DNA from: Cokeromyces recurvatus
Taxonomy: Eukaryota; Mucoromycota; Mucoromycetes; Mucorales; Mucoraceae
Direction of reading: 5' to 3'
Assembly (NCBI RefSeq): GCF_025118155.1
Contig: NW_026251399.1
Span: 496,001 to 560,000 of the forward strand
DNA length: 64,000 nt
The translations under genes and the position numbers were made by a program. This document shows positions 15,501 to 27,649 of the stretch, piece by piece. The notes under the pieces were generated by a model. It had not been told where the DNA came from, ran no database searches, and worked only from the letters and a program-made list of their open reading frames with translations. How positions within the stretch are numbered: the first letter of the stretch is position 1; every line of letters starts with the position of its first letter.

Positions 15501-15817
15501 ATAAATGATCAAATTGATTACCTTTCGGTTTAAACGTTGAAATATCTTCTTCTGCTTCTTTTTCGTCATTGTCTTTTAACCATTTTAATGATCCACATAT
15601 TAAGCTAAGAGATTTACCCTTTTATATATGTATATGTATATATTATTAGTAATAATTCAGAATAAAATAAAAAAATAATTCAATTGTACTTTACTGTTCC
15701 AGTAGGGCTTTCAAAAATACCTAGTTTCCCTTCTGAGAAAACCTTATAGAGCTCTTTCATAAAGTCTCTTTGAATATCATAAGGCTCAAAAGGAAAGCCA
15801 AATGATTCTGGCTGCAT
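12574..15817 (-). CDS. CHL1: CHL1/DDX11-type XPD-family DNA helicase
   Basis: Iron-sulfur DEAH helicase of the XPD/FANCJ/RTEL1/CHL1 group, needed for sister chromatid cohesion and replication through secondary structure. It has many exons. It starts [19 protein letters not shown]. The Walker A motif [14 protein letters not shown] is restored by removing a first intron that begins within GTAAAG near 15698. An acidic/Lys-rich insertion follows. Motif Ia is [17 protein letters not shown] and is followed by [14 protein letters not shown], close to human DDX11. DEAH box: [12 protein letters not shown]. Further motifs are [25 protein letters not shown] and [10 protein letters not shown]. Cysteines in the cluster region (LCINED, GPCKYLP, TCPYYGS) are present. 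One intron carries a (CA)n repeat near 13636-13659. Confidence 0.92.
13636..13659. repeat. (CA)n microsatellite in a CHL1 intron
   Basis: About eleven CA units on the plus strand, lying in an intron of the minus-strand CHL1 gene; likely length-polymorphic. Confidence 0.8.
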
Positions 15818-16025
15818 TATGAAATACAATAAATCAAGATCTATTAAATGTAAAAAAAAAAAAAAAAAAAAAAAAGATAGAGAGAAAATAATAAAAAATT
15901 AAAATAAATGTCCGCAGATCATTTTGAATTTGAAATAAATACTACCATTTAACAAAAAAAAAAAATAATAATAATAGTATACTGTAGTAAAGTGATTATA
16001 TCATATACAAGTTTATTATTAGTCA

Positions 16026-16292
16026 TTAAACTTCAGTCTTATCATTATGATTATCAGAAGATGCTTGCGTAGCATCATTTTGCTGAGCATATCGAGGAGA
16101 TGTTGTAATAGTAGTAGGTAATTCATGAGAAATACTATGAATGAGTCTTTGATATTTCATAAAAGACATGAATTTAAGCTCTTCGTTTGATTTAGTCGAA
16201 TAAAGTACAATATAAATTATTCCAATTGTAACCATTCTTGGTATATAGTCGAGCTTTTTTTTTTCTTGAATAAAAAATAAAGAGTAATACAT
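16026..16292 (-). CDS. Possible small single-pass membrane protein
   Basis: An 88-residue frame with a true ATG start lies between CHL1 and SEC10. It has a hydrophobic stretch (RMVTIGIIYIVLYS) near residues 19-32 and a polar, Thr/Ser/Asn-rich C-terminus. No family is recognised. An upstream ATG at about 16352 could belong to an extra exon, but I found no in-frame splice connecting it. It may be real, since small membrane proteins of this kind are common in fungi, or it may be chance. Confidence 0.3.
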   Translation of the reverse strand: MYYSLFFIQEKKKLDYIPRMVTIGIIYIVLYSTKSNEELKFMSFMKYQRLIHSISHELPTTITTSPRYAQQNDATQASSDNHNDKTEV

Positions 16293-16689
16293 ATATACTT
16301 ACAGTAAAGTTACCTATTATAAAAAGAAGATCTACACGCCATTATAGTAAGCCTAAGTCTATATAATAAACTATGTTGTAGTGAACTATATAATATTATG
16401 TAATGTAAATGACGCTTACATGATATAAACTACATATATAATATAAATCAGATAAAAAAGAAAAACAAGTAAATATGTCATATTATCACATCTTACATCA
16501 CTCCACGGCCAGAAAAGTAAAACATAAACGAGAAGGGTTTGATTGTAGAAGGATAATCTGCATATTCAACCAAGACTAAGCAAATAATATAAGTATAATA
16601 ACAAGTAATAATGTAATATGAATATAATATACAATTTGAAAACACCATGCAGAATGAAGTCCCATATTACATTATCAATAAATATAAGG

Positions 16690-16733
<44 letters not shown>

Positions 16734-17008
16734 CGTATTTTGTATACTTTCAGAAGGTAAGAAAGTTGCTTATTAAACTGATTAATAAACACAGGATTGA
16801 TATGCAGTTAAAGATTCTAAAGAAAAAACAAATGGTTACTCATATAATAGATAAACAAAAAGAAAGAGATCAATATTTATCACTTGTAATATCACACCTT
16901 TTTTTTTTCTTTGTTTTATTGTAAATTGCTGCTTTTCATAAATACATATTACTCACAAATTTTGAACGTTACATAATAGCCTTTAATAAATGGTATAAAT
17001 AATTACTT
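16293..17008. repeat. Intergenic with a 42-nt A tract
   Basis: AT-rich spacer downstream of SEC10 containing A42 at 16690-16731. No gene is visible. Confidence 0.7.
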
Positions 17009-17574
17009 TCAAGACATATTAAAAGCAGACAAAAAATCGCGATTATTTGTATAATTTTTCATGATATCCTTCAAAACTTCATTATCATTAACGAATAATG
17101 ATCTTCGTTGACTTTTCATTTTGTTATAAGTAGAGTCATCATTACTATTCATTGGCCTATTATTATTTTCATCTATTGAAATACCCAGTAATCTATCTAA
17201 TTTTGCGACCTTAAAATCAATTCTTTTTTCAAGATATGAGTAAAGCATGGCTGGGTCCAGTCTTGCTAAATATCCTTCCGATAGGATTGATTTTAAAATT
17301 TCAGGCTTAACTACAAATATGTTACCCAGTTGTCTAAGCATTTCAAATCTTTCATCAAGTCCAGATAATTTAAACATTTTGATAACTTCTTGATATTTTG
17401 CAATATCTCTGACAAAATATAAACAAACAAAAATGCTTAATAATGGTATTAATATAAATATAAGTGTACACTTACTTTGTAACTAATAAACCTCCTGTCG
17501 GCGTAACATAAAACTTTTTGAAATGCTCCAACAGCATGCTGTGTAAAATATATAAGGAAAACAAGATAAGGGTG

Positions 17575-17621
<47 letters not shown>

Positions 17622-20440
17622 TACGAATGAAATGCATTTCCTACTCGTCTCAAAAAGGCCTCTAGATTCTTTCCTTGAAGTGAACTTGATACAGAACGAT
17701 AAACTCGCATAATAAAGTCTACTGATTGCATACATGGCTGAGTGCCCATACTCATCATAGCGATTTCCTCATCCCTTGGTTTGAAATCATTTTTCTTTTG
17801 ACGATTTAATAATTCGCTTAACCAATATGTTATACAGTCAATACTTTTTTGAAGTACAATATTAATCTTCTTCTCTAAGCTTGACATAAAGTTGTTTTTG
17901 GAAGACAGTATATCTCTGTGTACGGATGGGTTATTTATTATGAGTGGTAACTATTTAAAGAGAGAGAGAGAGAGGAAAATAGAAAGTTAATCATAGTAAA
18001 CATGATTGATAGAATATATTTACCATAGCAGCTTCAAAATGTTTTTGCATAAGTTGAATAATATTGATAGATGATTTGATAACAGAGAAGCATGCTAATT
18101 CTGGTTCTTTAAATGTACTCAAGTCATCTAAGATTCTATTAAAAAATGGATTAGACTTACTTATTCATTGAATATCGTATTATTACTCACTCATCTAACA
18201 CAATATTCTCATATTTATGGCCTATAAAGTCTATTAAAACGTTATAGATTTGCTTAAGAGATGATCCCCTATAAAATATTGTATATGAATCAAACAAGGT
18301 GAAGAGATAAACCATTAAAAATTCTTACAATTCTTGTGAATCTTCAAGCTCTACACATCGAATAATAGCTTCCGCATGAATATTAAGAATATGCATAATT
18401 GCATCTTGTGAAAGTAATACGAAATCACTTTCATTTACAATAACTATATTGGGGCTCTTTTCACTAGATGCTTTTTCAAAAGGATTAGATCCAGTAGTAG
18501 GTGAATAATTCAAGTCAGGTGATGATAAAATTCCACTAGAGGTTGAAGCCGAGATTTGATTTAATGTACGCGTTAATACAGACTGATTACGAGTAGATGT
18601 CATTTTTCGTCGTTGCTAAATTATAATAATAATAAAAAATCAGACATATTTGTTTTAAATATAAATATATACATATACATTTACCATAGCACTTAAGAAT
18701 TCTGAAACTATTTTACCAAACAGTTCTTTAAGGGATTCAATTTCCTTTCTTAAATATCGATCACCCTCTGTATAAGGCACAAAAAGATCATCCATACATC
18801 TATCTAAAGTTTCTTCTGGTGAAGCTGATGTAACGAATCCATTTATATCCGCAGCATCCTTTAATGAAACCTCTTTATCACAGTAAAATTTCAGATTTTC
18901 TATTAATCTTTTAGTTTCTGAATGAGTTGAAGCTAATGTACGAAGATACGCTAAATGTGAATATCCCTTTGACCTGGATAATAGTAATTCGATATGATCT
19001 TGTATCTAATTTATTTATTTAAAAGGAAAAAAAAACAAGGTTGCTTATTAATCAATGTGATATAGTTATAGTTTTTTTTTTTCTTACTGATTGAGCAAAA
19101 ATTCTTTGCAATAAGACTTGCATTACTGTTGCAGGCTGAGGAAATACATTGGAAATGATACCAGCTTCACGACGTACAGTAATACGAATATCATCATATA
19201 ATTTTACAAGACTTGTATCAACTTCAGGTGGTAGTACATTAGGATTTGATAGATCTTCATTACTAGAGATTGCAATAATTATAAATACAATATTGTTTAA
19301 TAATTGATAACTACTTACTCTTCTGAATTTCTTACATAATCGATTTCTTCTATTTTAATATTGGACATAAAGAATTCATGTTGGTTAACGTATGTCTGTA
19401 CACAGGAAGTACCACCATTAAATTCAAACAAAACCTTTGCACAATGCTTGTCAAAATAAGTTTGTTAGATACTTGAAAAAAAAATGAAAGAATTTAAAAA
19501 CGCTTACTGCCATAATACGTGGATCACCTTCTTCGTAAGCTTTACCAAATTCTTCTAACATTTCCTTTTCAAAACTTTCACAAAACTTCTCAATTGCTAC
19601 TCTAGTTTCTGTGTCATTATTGACCTCTTTAGCTACAGCATTCAACCTTCTACCAATAATAGCTGTCTATGCATGTATATATTTAATATAAATATGTTTA
19701 AATGTTTTGAATTCTACCTTTAGTTGCCCCTCTTCCCCACTCTGACGTAAAGTGTCTAATCTTTCAGTATTTCCATCCTGAAATTCCATAAAATACTCAA
19801 TTATATCTCGACTTTCAGCTGCTTTAGATCTTTCTTTATCCATTGATTCCAATTGTTCACCAATACGTATAGCCGTTTTACCAACATCACCAATTCTACT
19901 CTCTAAGTTATCATAAGAGCGATATACATCCTTTTTTTTGTGTGTAAGAATAACTAAGAAAGAAAGGAAATGTTTTCATGACTTACTTCGAATGCGCCAT
20001 GTAAATTACTAATATTTTGTTTGTACTCAAGCTCTGCAGTTTGCGTACTAGATTCCAGTTCTACGCATTGCTGTTGTACACGTAATTTTAGTTGTTGAAG
20101 CTCTTCTAATACAACTTCAAAAGTACGTATAAAAGGCTTTGGATCTAGTACATTTGCTATATACAATTCCTAGTTATTATAACTTTTTTTTTCTTTGTTT
20201 GTTTATCCATTTAGGATAGCTTTACTATTTTCGTTTTTGAAATTTATTTGTTCTAAAACTTCAGCCGAAATCTTCTCTATAAAATCAGTTGTAGAGACAT
20301 TTTCCTGGAAAACAAATGCGTTTAGTTCGTTCATCATTCAATACATTTAATGCCATCTTATTTACTCGGAAGTTCTCAATAGTTAATAGACCTTTAATTT
20401 CAGGGCTAAGGTCACAAAAAGGATTGTTTAATGTTGCCAT
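17009..20440 (-). CDS. SEC10: Exocyst complex subunit Sec10/EXOC5
   Basis: Tethers secretory vesicles at the plasma membrane as part of the octameric exocyst. Many exons; it begins MATLNNPFCDLSPEIKGLL. The N-terminal coiled coil includes EELQQLKLRVQQQCVELE. The family signature region reads GKTAIRIGEQLESMDKERSK followed by RDIIEYFMEF. The C-terminus carries LGNIFVVKPEILKSILSEG and ARLDPAMLYSYLEKR, both characteristic of Sec10. There is no F-box, which argues against the related recyclin Rcy1. The splice between the second exon (...EKISAE) and the third (ELYIANVLDPKPF) is the least certain. One intron contains a 44-nt A run on the plus strand (17576-17619), so the transcript has a U44 tract before an acceptor. 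Confidence 0.88.
17576..17619. repeat. 44-nt A tract (U tract in the SEC10 intron)
   Basis: Longest homopolymer in the window. It sits inside a SEC10 intron and reads as T44 in the sense direction. Confidence 0.85.
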
Positions 20441-21092
20441 CTGCTTGGTTTATGATATAAAAAATAAAGCAAAAAAATGAACATAACGAAATTAACAAAA
20501 AAAGGGGCTGCTGGGTTTCAAATAGTGAAAGAATAATGTATTAAAAAAAACAGTCTATTCTTATTCAAATGTGTACTAATTGTTAGTTTAGAAAGTACAA
20601 GAAAAACAAAAGTAGAGATAATATCGTTTCATATTTAAAAAATATATATAGATATATATATAGATATATATATAATACATATAGCTATATTCTTTGAAAA
20701 GTACTGATTTACTTCATAGACAATTATTAGTTTTTTTTATATCCCACAATTCGGTACTATAATAATATTTTTATGATTTTTGAAATGATCACATGCAATA
20801 TAAACAATTTCCTTAATGGGGTTTTTAAGCTTGTGGATATGTGCGGAACTGACTCTGTCGGCCTAATTACATGTTACACAACACGGCCACCAAAGAGAAT
20901 ATTTAAGTTTGCTTTCCACACTGTGGCTTCTGGTATTATCTTGTATAATACACTTTCTAGGAAGCACTGGTACTATTTCGCAATCTATAGCTTTTTTGTT
21001 TTTTATATATATGAACATCATTAATTAAAAAAAAAAAATGAAAAAATAGTTGCAAATGCAGATGGGTTATAAAGATTATTTCCTTTTTTTTA
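20441..21092. other. Intergenic, weak reading frame only
   Basis: Spacer between SEC10 and the PARL-type rhomboid. A frame at 20773-21024 (+) starts with ATG and has less biased composition than its surroundings, but no recognisable domain. (TA)n-like repeats occur at 20641-20672. Confidence 0.55.
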
Positions 21093-22478
21093 CTATTTGT
21101 TAAACCATCCTAACCACTTATTATGCTGAATTTTTTCTGGCTGTCTAGGTTCCAGCCACATAAATGTTCCATTATTTCCCCCTCCTTTTCCTCCTTTGTT
21201 ATTATTTGTACGAATTTCATGTATTTTGCGAATTAAGGGTTCCCAGATATAACGTTCACCACATTGCATGTAACTTAATCCTAACCCTGCCCCAGCCAAA
21301 TGCGCCTAAATTATTATAAATAGTATTAATATAAATAGCTATAACATGTTAAGCTGTTCTTACAATATGATCAAATATTCTCCATTTAAATAAAATACCA
21401 GCAGCATCGAAAGCCATCAAAGCAGGAAGAGCAAATCTAATTGTATATATACATATTTAATTAAATAAAAATAATCATTTTTAGCATTATATAAAAATTT
21501 TTACCCTAATTTAATCGGGATCATGGGTAAAAAGACAAGACTGATGCTCGAATTAGGGTGCATAACAGCAGTTGCGGCTACTAATCCGTAAATAGCCCCA
21601 CTTGCACCTAAGCTTGGTAACAATGGTCTTGAATTACGCATAACTAAGCTAAGGCAGTGGCTAAATATATTAGCTCCTATACCCATTCCTAAGTACATGG
21701 CAATAAACTGCTCCCTTCCAAATGAATCATGCACAACTCTACCAAACGACCATAAACCCACCATATTCAAAGCAAAATGAAGAAATTGTTGATGTGAAAA
21801 GCAGCTTGTTAATAATGTAATATTATGTCGACTACCAGGCAAATGCAAAAACCATTTGCTCATAAATGGTATCAACCGAGGTATTTGCCAACATCCAAAT
21901 ACTACTGTATTTATAGCTATAAGACCGGCTATTGTTTTTTCTGCTTCTGATAATGAAGCCAATTTTTTCCCTACCATCCAAATGGCACGCTTTATATCTT
22001 GGGGTAAAAAACTGTATCGATCGAGTCGGTTTGCAAGTCTTTCTAATAACTGGTAGCGTCTTTCAGTAAGGAGTTCTCGCTTTTGTCGCCAAATTTCTGC
22101 TAAAGCAGATTCTTCTGTAACTGATCCAAAGAATGGCCACTGGCGAGCACGATGTCTAAGTCGATTCCAAAGTGTTTGCTGATTATGATCAAAAATGACA
22201 CCTGCTGTAAGAAAGGTGCCTGCTGAAAGTAAGAAGCCGAAAGTGATAGGTCCAGCATAGCGTACCTGAAGTGAAGTGGGATCATTTTTCCATCCAAATG
22301 TAGGTGTTGATGGTAGCTTTTGTACTATTGATTTTGAACTAGTCGTATTTACTGTTGGTGATGCGGTAAAATTACGGGGTTGATAATTAACTCCAAAAGT
22401 TTTAAAAAACCTTTTATGTGCTAATCTGTGTATTTTAGGTGCATTATGTAGACTTCTTGGTATTGATCTAAGCATCAT
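21093..22478 (-). CDS. PCP1: Mitochondrial rhomboid protease, PARL/Pcp1 type
   Basis: Intramembrane serine protease of the mitochondrial inner membrane, processing dynamin-like or PINK1-type substrates in known members. Three exons (21505-22478, 21364-21436, 21093-21305) give 419 residues. The N-terminus is Arg/Ser-rich (MMLRSIPRSLHNAPKIHRL), fitting a presequence. A separate hydrophobic segment lies near residue 80, ahead of the six-helix core, as in the PARL 1+6 topology. Visible motifs are HFALNMVGLWSFG, the catalytic Ser in PSLGASGAIYGL and the catalytic His in IFDHIAHLAGAG. It is divergent from the dynactin gene, with 178 bp between starts. Confidence 0.9.
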
Positions 22479-22656
22479 TTATGTGTACAATAAATAACTG
22501 GGCTATTACACTACTGCGAAAAAAAAATAATGACCCCCCTTATTACTTTAAAGCCTAACAAAATACTATTGCTGAGTTTAAAATTGTTCGTTAAATGAGA
22601 GGAGAGGAGTAGAGGGAAAAAAAATTAGCTTTAGATTTTCATTTCACAAATTAAAT

Positions 22657-23523
22657 ATGTCAAGGTATTTCAACATGTTAAATAAGAAGCTAATATATTA
22701 AATATATATAAAATAAAAAAGGAATCGTATAACAGTAGGACCTAAGTCAATTATTTGTCAAGAAACAGAACTTAGAGGCGAGATTTCTATTGGTAAGTTT
22801 TCGTTGTATCTTTGAAGTATTTTCTAATATTTTTTTTTTATATGTATAGGTTCAGGTAGAAGCATAATTACAAAGGATGAAATATAAAATGTTAATAATT
22901 AAATATTATTTTATAGGCACTGTTCTTCATCCCCAGTGCCGCATTATTGCTGAAAATGGTCCAATTTATATTGGAAAAAATAATATTATAGAAGAGAACG
23001 TTATTATTTTTAATAAGTAAAATTAGACTATAATTACAACTTGAATGTTGATTAAATAATTTTAATGAACTTAGACAATCCACGCCACTTGTCATTGGTG
23101 ATGAAAATGAATTTGAAGTTGGATGCTGTAAAGACTCATTAATGAAATTTAATCTTATAACTAATCTTTTTTTTTTTTTTTTTAGATGTAGAAGGTACAC
23201 GTATCGGTAACAATAATATTATGGAAGCAAGATCTCGTATTTTAGGTAGTACAGCAGTTGGAAACTATTGTGTCTTTGGTGCAGGTTGCTCAACGGAAAG
23301 TAATGAAACAATACCTGATTTAACTGTTATATATGGGGCTGAATCAAAAAGAAGAACACAAAGTCAGCCATTACCGGTAATGTGAAATAGTTTGATGATA
23401 TAAAATTTATAGTTAATATATTATAACGTGTAGGAACAAGCAATACTTCACACAAGACATTTAGACTATTTACGAGAAGTTTTACCAAAATATAATCATT
23501 TAAAGAAATTGGAAACAAATTAA
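22657..23523 (+). CDS. DCTN6: Dynactin subunit 6 (p27)
   Basis: Pointed-end subunit of dynactin, the dynein cofactor. Seven coding exons: 22657-22664, 22722-22792, 22850-22855, 22917-23016, 23075-23127, 23186-23376 and 23434-23523, giving 172 residues. The spliced N-terminus is [20 protein letters not shown]. Left-handed beta-helix hexapeptides run throughout ([32 protein letters not shown]). The C-terminal [12 protein letters not shown] and [15 protein letters not shown] match the family closely. Two exons are very small, 8 nt and 6 nt. The 3' end faces the second rhomboid with 48 bp between stops. Confidence 0.9.
22850..22855 (+). other. 6-nt microexon of the dynactin subunit 6 gene
   Basis: The six bases GTTCAG are preceded by TATAG and followed by GTAGAA. 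Including them gives SIGSGTVLHP, which has the same length as the animal sequence at this place. It also splits a 124-bp gap into introns of 57 and 61 bp, the usual size here. Skipping it stays in frame but drops two residues from the helix turn. Confidence 0.7.
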
Positions 23524-23571
23524 AGTATCTTTTTTATATGTATACCAAAACAAAAAGAATAAATAATAATT

Positions 23572-25251
23572 TTATATATCACACCAACCATTAACGGGAA
23601 GACATGAAAGATATTTACAACCAGGACAAACAGTAGATAAATCAGTAGCAGTGTAAAATATACGTAAAAATACGACGAATAATACAATAATTAATATGAA
23701 AGATACGATTCTGACAATCCATGTAATAATCATAGAATAACGAGAAGCATATTGATGTTTGCTCTTAAGTAAGGTAGAGACTAATAGACCCATTATAAGC
23801 CCACCGATATGAGCAAAATTGTCAAGGCCTGGTAATAGTCCTAATACTAATGATATTATTATAACGAGCAATAACTTTACAAGTTCACGTCCAGGTTTTG
23901 TAACTTGCTTCCAACTCATAATCAAGTCAACTACAGTATATCCTACGAGCCCAAATAAAGCACCTGAACATCCCATTGATGCTAATTATTTGAAATAATT
24001 ATTAGCTTCATAATTATCTATATCATAAGACTATATACATATATTTATAAATATACACTTACAAATAGTTGTGCCAGCCAATACACCACTCAGGATGAAT
24101 CCCCATATACCTGATGAAAGATATAAAATCATATATCTTATTAAACCCAAATCCCTTTCAGCATCACTACCTATTTGAAAGTGAGTGATTAAATTCATCA
24201 AAATATGGATAACGCCTGCATGTAGAAATATTGGTGTAAAAAACCTAAAGCTTTGATGAGGTTCTTCTCCATGAAATTCACCAAATCCACATACTTGTTC
24301 TATTGTGCAAGTAGCTTCTAAAGATGAATAACAGTTTCCTAGTAAAGTTGTTGGGGAGTATTGTGTTATTGCTCTCATACAAGGCACGAATTTACTTCCC
24401 ATAGTTACAAGGGCCTACATATCAATTTATTAGCAAAGCTTTTTATTGTTAGCATTAATACATACCATATAATTTGGCCCAATCATTGGATTAAAAGGAT
24501 TCGTTTGAATCCAACTACCAGATAACTGATGATTTCTGATGATCTCGTAGATGAATACACCTACCATAATTGCTGCAGACGCCCAAGTAAAGATAGGGTA
24601 TTGGGCATTCCCAAATAACTGTCTAAATAACAATCCCCTTTGCTTTGGTGTTCTATATTGGTTTAGTTCTCTATTTCTATTCATTTCTTCGCCTTGTATC
24701 TGTTGGTTTTCAAAATCGTTAGAATCTGCTGGTTTTTGATATCTCCCTTTTAACTTGTTCATAAATATGTCAACACGGTTTTGCTCTGGAGGTGGTATGT
24801 TATGATTTAATGGTACTCTACTACTTGTTTCATATAACTGTATTTCCTCATCATTTATATTTGCAGATGGTGTAAAGCCCTGAGTAAGCAATGAAGTAGA
24901 TGGAGGGCTATTGTACCTTTGCGCTTCTTCTTCACGGAATGTTGGTCCATATATATTTTTGTCCTCTTCAGTTTGCAGCTTATCTTCATAAGTATTTGTC
25001 TTAGTCTCCATTAACACCATAGGTGGCTGATCTTGGCTTTGACTAGTAAGAGAAGAAGAAGGAAGTTTTGATGTTTGTGGTGACATATAAAAGGAGGAAG
25101 TATCATCATACATAGGAGTAGGTATAATAGAGGGTGATTTTGCAGCAAAAGTGATGTGATGTGGCTCAGGTACCGGGCTTGATAATTCTAATGAAGGATA
25201 ATTGCTTTGTTCATTGTTTTGAGAAGGAGTATATTCAGTATCCTTATTCAT
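23572..25251 (-). CDS. Rhomboid-family intramembrane protease with long disordered N-terminus
   Basis: Three exons (24466-25251, 24063-24414, 23572-23981) give 515 residues. The first 210 or so are Pro/Ser/Gln/Asn-rich and disordered. A first membrane helix (YPIFTWASAAIMVGVFIYEI) is followed by a Cys-containing loop and the core. Core motifs are HAGVIHILMNL, the catalytic Ser in MGCSGALFGLVG and the catalytic His in NFAHIGGLIMG. A Cys-rich tail (CPGCKYLSCLPVNGWC) ends the protein. This is the secretory-pathway or plasma-membrane rhomboid type, distinct from the mitochondrial paralogue next door. Substrates are unknown. Confidence 0.88.
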
Positions 25252-26900
25252 CTTATATTATTGACAAAGCTAAAATAAAATAATTAAAAAAAAAAGGAAA
25301 GGAAAGGAAAGGAAAAGAAAAAGAAATAGACTTTAAATTTTGTTTGTTTAAAAAAAAATAGGATAAAAGAGAACAAAAAAATAACCGAAAGACGATAAAG
25401 CAAAATAAAAAAGGATCATCTGGTGTGGCTTGTTTACCTCTTTGGAATATTATCAATACTTTTTTTCTAAAGAAAAAAAATAATAATAATAAAAGCATAA
25501 AATCTAGAAATATCGCATTATTTTAGAACTTGAAATGACGAATATTATAGCTTAAAAATTTTATAATTAGTAAATTTTATAGCCACAAGGAAAGGTAATT
25601 AAATCATGGTGCAACATAAAAAAAAAAGTTGAGTCTAGCTTTATATATATAATAGAATAGATGTGATAAAATCTTTGTTACTGAACTTTAAGGAATTTTA
25701 GTAGTAGTTAATATTTCATTCTTCTAAAAGCTTTTAGTTCTTTAACCTTTGATTTGTTTCCGAACAATAAACTAATATTATCTAAAGAGGCTAAAGTCCA
25801 GACGAATAAGATGAAACTAAATATTACACATTGCTATAGTTTACTGTAACTTCTGCGGTGCTTTTTTATTATATGAATTAAAGTATCATCTATTACAATA
25901 TAATTATTTTTTTATGTATATACTTTGTTTTAGATATTCCAATTTGCTTACAATGAAATCAAAATACTGCTTGTATCGTTATTTATTTTTGTTGTAATCT
26001 CACTTATTTTCCTTTTTCCTTAGAGGAATATTATAGATGTTATTTACCTTTATGTTAAAAATATTTTGAGATAATATGATACCTAAAATTGTTTTTATTT
26101 TGGTTTTTATAGAAAAAAGTTTATACGACAAATACAATGATTACATGTCATAAATAAATGAGTTTCATATCTAAAGCTATCCTTAAAGTCAGATGCTGAA
26201 TATGTATATTGAGAATCATTATATGATATATCTTTCAGGCATCTTTAATTCTTGCTGTTAACATGTTTATTTATTTTATTTTATTTTAGATTCGCTAGAA
26301 AATAAGAATATATATTTTGAAATATTAGTATTTTTGTGATCAGATACATAAGCTATTATTAAATGATATTTCCAGGATTATTTATGATAGCTTATTACAT
26401 TTACACCACTATATATGTAAACGTAGTAGTGATTTATTGTTGAGGAAGAGAAGAAGGTGTTTTTATTTAGTATTCTGTTCCTCCTCTGTAAGAAATGTTT
26501 TATGAAAATTAAATAGGTACAACAGTCGGTCATCTATATATTGTTTTATTGTATAATTATTAGATTAGATCGTTCTTTCTTCCATAAAAATAAAAAATAA
26601 AAACCAGTACACTTCAATCTCTTATTAATTTCTTCATGGTTATATATAATCACTTTAATAATATTGCCATTTTATCATTAGACCTTTGATACATTCAATA
26701 TATTAATATTATTAGGAAGTACTACAATTACTGTTGCGTTAAAAGTTTGATATTAGAGTATTACTTAGTATTAATAAGATGATATATAAAAATATTGGAT
26801 AATGCTTTTATTTTTTATATTAGTAATTATTATATTTATAGTTGTTTATATATTACATAAGACCCAGCAGTTATTTCAAACTGTTGAACACTTCACTTCT
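25252..26900. other. Gene-free AT-rich start of a repeat island
   Basis: Simple-sequence stretches (GGAAA repeats near 25295-25320) and no supported coding sequence. It marks the start of a gene-poor tract that runs to about 35.2 kb. Confidence 0.6.
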
Positions 26901-26929
26901 GAACTTTTGTGTGCATGACCTAAAATTCA

Positions 26930-27640
26930 AAACTCGCAAGTTCATCTCAAAAGTATATCTCCTCCGTCAATCTTCCTTACATCATCATCGGATTTCCTCA
27001 CTCTTCAGGAAATCCATAATCGTACTACCGAATTTATAAATACACTATGAAACAATACTACTATAATTCAAGCACTCAAACAACCTTCGATACAAAAGCG
27101 TGAGTAGCGTCTTCTCTAACAAGTAGCCGCAGCTGCTCGTTTCTTCCTGCCTCCCTCAACAAACCAAGGTTTTAAATACTTATACATTCTCATAAAAGCC
27201 TGTATTTCAGTTGGCACTTTACGTATCACGTTTCAAAAACTTAGAGTTAATAATGCCCATCTTCTTGACATTCATTGTCCTGCTCGCAACACTGTGGCTA
27301 TTCTAATTCATAATGATTATGAAGTAAAACTGACTGACTTCCTCTGCCATCATAACATCTCAATTAAAGCAGATTTTAATCCTTCTAGTAATAAAATCCT
27401 TGCAGTTATTAAATACTTCTTTCTTATTGCTGATGAACGTGACACTATTGCCTCTCAAGTTCAAAAAACTCGTATTGAACGTGCACTTTAACAAATTCGA
27501 CCACCAGTTAAATTTTGCTATTGCCAGATTCTTCCTCAATAAACAATGGATCTCCAAATTTACATTTAACTCTCTCACTGCAGACCGTAAGCCGACGCAA
27601 TCGTCCTCCATTTTCGATCAAACCAAGACACCTACGATAT
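26930..27640 (+). pseudogene. Decayed retroelement gag/ORF1-like gene
   Basis: Conceptual translation across stops and shifts gives a continuous protein-like pattern: SSSDFLTLQEIHNRTTEFIN, AAARFFLPPSTNQGFKYLYI, ISVGTLRITFQKLRVNNAHL, LDIHCPARNTVAILIHNDYE and ERDTIASQVQKTRIERAL. I recall this arrangement from ORF1/gag-like proteins that accompany retrotransposons in Mucorales genomes; this is memory, not a search. In-frame stops occur (for example TAA just before the VAAAARFFL segment), so it is not functional. No reverse transcriptase is recognisable nearby. A later fragment at about 28423-28614 may belong to the same element. Confidence 0.5.
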
Positions 27641-27649
27641 AGGACATCA

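Noticed and set aside
17518..17712. Lysine-run frame opposite SEC10
   Set aside because: Produced by the 44-nt A tract on the antisense of a SEC10 intron and exon.
20773..21024. ATG-started 83-residue frame between SEC10 and the rhomboid
   Set aside because: More balanced codon use than its surroundings, but no domain, no intron partner and no homologue that I recognise; kept only as part of the spacer.
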